A stretch of 64,000 bases of DNA from contig JBAZSD010000008.1 in assembly GCA_041662605.1 (NCBI GenBank), positions 62,001-126,000 of the forward strand. Reading direction: 5' to 3'. Origin of the DNA: Desulfomonilaceae bacterium (GTDB taxonomy: Bacteria; Desulfobacterota; Desulfomonilia; Desulfomonilales; Desulfomonilaceae). The position numbers and the translations under genes were made by a program. Positions 62,277 to 64,000 of the stretch are shown in pieces; within the stretch, counting starts at the first letter, position 1, and every line of letters starts with the position of its first letter. The notes under the pieces are model-generated. The model saw nothing but the letters and a program-made list of their open reading frames with translations, made no database searches and was not told the origin of the DNA.

Positions 62277-63967
62277 ATATCCTTCCCCGATGGAATGGCC
62301 TTCTCGAATCTTGCCCGAAGGAGCTTTTTGGGAACCCCGTGGTCTACTACGTCCCACGGGAAAATCTCTTCTGGTCCTCGCGTACGTTCAGAGTAAAATT
62401 TGACATCCGGGTCGGCTCCTGCAAAACATGACATGCCTAACTTACCCTGTTCGGCCATCAGTTTTACGCCACTGGAAATTCTACGGTCAGCCCTGCTTAG
62501 TACTGCCTGAATCTCGGACATGCGGGTAGATTCGTGTCTGACGACAAGATTTTTAACGCCTCGCAACCGGTCTTCAATTATTTTTATGCGATGATCCCAT
62601 TCTTTTTTAGACAGAGCCGCAGTCCATTGAAAAGGAGTCCAGGGTTTCGGCACAAAGGCGTTTAGCTGGACACCTATTCGTCCTATTTTCCCCATTTTTC
62701 GCGAAGAATTGAGAAAAATTTCTCTCGACTCAAGGACAAACTCTATTATTTGCTTCACGTCTTCTTCTGTTTCAGTGGGTAAACCGATCATAAAATAGAA
62801 TCGGAGGTTTGGGGCGCCTGCGGAAACCAATTTTTCGATCAGTTCAAAAAAGAGTTTGTTGGGAATTTGTTTCCCTATGACCCGTTTCAAACGTTCCGAA
62901 GCGACTTCCGGCGCGAGCGTAGCTGTTTTTTGGCCTGATTCCACAATGCGTTTTATGATTTCATCATTTAGACCTTCCGGCCGTATTGATGATAGTGAAA
63001 ACTTGCCACCTTGATCAGCGATGTCGTTAAGCATATTTGACAGGTCCGGATGAGAAGCCAGGTCGGAACCAATTAGCCCAATGGTCTTTCTGGCCTTGAT
63101 TGCTTCGGCAAGGCCATTTTTTATACTGTCATATTTGTAATGGCGCACAGGCCGATGAATCCAGCCTCCTGAACAGAATCCGCAGCCCCTGGCGCACCCA
63201 CGGTTGACCTCGACCAGACAGGAATTTTTAAACTCTGTCGGGAAATCATCAAGTATGATGAGGGGAGGCGCATCCAGCGTAGATAATCTTTTTACCGCTG
63301 TGATTCTGTCTGGAAACCCAGGCTCCGGTTCTATAACCGATATTGTTCCGTCATCTTTGTACCTGAAATTGTAGGATTCAGGAACGTATACCCCCTGAAC
63401 ATCCTTGAAATTCCTATAAAATTCGTGTCGGTCTCTTGTGGCCGATCTTGACTCGCAAAACTCTTTTAGCAAATTCCATAAGCCATTTGGATCATCTATG
63501 GCCCCAACCAATTCACCGATAAAGACAAGATCGAGAAATTCACCCAGAGCCTCAGGATTCATGGATACGGAAACGCCTCCGGCCAAGACCAAGGGGTCCA
63601 CAGGTCTTCTGTCCTTTCTCAACGGAGGAATCCCGGCGCTGATCAACGTCCTGGGCACAATCCAGTAATCATTTTCAAAAGGGATGCTGAAAGCGACTAT
63701 CGGGAAGCGTTTCAGTGAAGCCCGATCTCCTTCCAAAACCCGGGAAGTCAAGTCTGTTGGCCGTTTCAAAAACTGTTCATCTACAAAGAAAGTCTCAGGG
63801 GCGAATATTCCTGATTGCTCCAGTGTGCTTCTCAAGAATTGAAATCCCAAGTTACTCAACCCAACTTTTCGCGTATTTGGGAAAACCAGCGCTATAGGCG
63901 AACGGGCGCCCAATTTGTGGCGTTTAGGCTTAGTGGCGATTCTTTGCCTCATATTCAATGACGACAA
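62273..63967 (-). CDS. B12-binding-type radical SAM protein (TIGR03960-like)
   Basis: The 564-residue protein has an N-terminal Rossmann-type domain (ALVFPNTRKVGLSNLGFQFL), as in cobalamin-binding radical SAM enzymes, and then the cluster motif CARGCGFC (C258, C262, C265) in EVNRGCARGCGFCSGGW. The rest of the barrel is visible (RPEGLNDEIIKRIVESGQ; FYFMIGLPTETEEDV). The last 80 residues are a smaller domain. It belongs to a group often found with tRNA- or ribosome-linked genes; its reaction is not known to me. The start at 63967 could also be M6. A coupled ferredoxin follows. Confidence 0.85.
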   Translation of the reverse strand: MSSLNMRQRIATKPKRHKLGARSPIALVFPNTRKVGLSNLGFQFLRSTLEQSGIFAPETFFVDEQFLKRPTDLTSRVLEGDRASLKRFPIVAFSIPFENDYWIVPRTLISAGIPPLRKDRRPVDPLVLAGGVSVSMNPEALGEFLDLVFIGELVGAIDDPNGLWNLLKEFCESRSATRDRHEFYRNFKDVQGVYVPESYNFRYKDDGTISVIEPEPGFPDRITAVKRLSTLDAPPLIILDDFPTEFKNSCLVEVNRGCARGCGFCSGGWIHRPVRHYKYDSIKNGLAEAIKARKTIGLIGSDLASHPDLSNMLNDIADQGGKFSLSSIRPEGLNDEIIKRIVESGQKTATLAPEVASERLKRVIGKQIPNKLFFELIEKLVSAGAPNLRFYFMIGLPTETEEDVKQIIEFVLESREIFLNSSRKMGKIGRIGVQLNAFVPKPWTPFQWTAALSKKEWDHRIKIIEDRLRGVKNLVVRHESTRMSEIQAVLSRADRRISSGVKLMAEQGKLGMSCFAGADPDVKFYSERTRGPEEIFPWDVVDHGVPKKLLRARFEKAIPSGKDI

Positions 63968-64000
63968 ATGTATATTGATTGAAGATTGCCCGGAGAAAAA

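Overview
The window reads as chromosomal DNA from a Gram-negative, anaerobic member of the Desulfobacterota (former Deltaproteobacteria), probably a relative of the Syntrophobacter/Desulfomonile group. The evidence is indirect: a two-subunit Fe-S fumarase, a benzoyl-CoA-reductase/2-hydroxyacyl-CoA-dehydratase-like pair, a tungstate importer, a molybdenum oxidoreductase with sulfur-metabolism-type neighbours, sigma-54 control, and outer-membrane machinery (SurA-like chaperone, TolC, beta-barrel protein). No rRNA, tRNA, CRISPR array or insertion sequence was seen. Genes run on both strands in short operons with many 4-base stop/start overlaps.

Layout. 0-6 kb: end of purE, a class II aldolase, a solitary pilin-like gene, dapF, a thiolase and a response regulator, mostly on the minus strand. 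6.4-10.8 kb: alpha-glucan phosphorylase and a large membrane protein. 10.8-22.5 kb: a signalling and redox block made of a sigma-54 activator, a membrane protein, a histidine kinase, then a good sigma-54 promoter in front of a receiver-only regulator and a molybdopterin oxidoreductase fused to its own TorD-type chaperone. A GAF sensor without an ATPase domain, a TauE-type permease, a small membrane protein and a ferredoxin follow. 23.4-28.8 kb: a G+C-richer RND efflux pair, then gene wreckage (an RND 3' fragment and a half-length chrA with three in-frame stops). 28.9-33.5 kb: a HTH/PBP regulator and a tungstate ABC importer with two different binding proteins. 33.5-39.5 kb: a DUF3124 protein, fumarase, the dehydratase-like pair and a TPR protein. 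39.6-45.7 kb: mfd, a SurA-like isomerase and mreB. 45.7-48.0 kb: two orphan solute-binding proteins.

The standout is 48.2-60.4 kb, an apparently complete system for making and exporting a modified peptide. It encodes an HlyD-type adaptor, a C39-peptidase ABC exporter and a second ABC exporter of the NHLM type, and a TolC-type channel. These are followed by a PqqD-type peptide chaperone, two radical SAM/SPASM enzymes resembling the SynChlorMet (Scm) cassette, and two tandem precursor peptides. The precursors have a double-glycine leader and an identical 36-residue, three-cysteine core. The two core coding stretches differ only at synonymous sites. A sigma-54-like promoter lies upstream of the PqqD gene and shares ten bases with the one upstream of the molybdenum enzyme.

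60.5-64 kb holds an outer-membrane barrel protein, a stress-type membrane protein, a ferredoxin with one cluster cysteine replaced by histidine, and a B12-binding-type radical SAM protein. All functions are read from sequence motifs; no database search was run.
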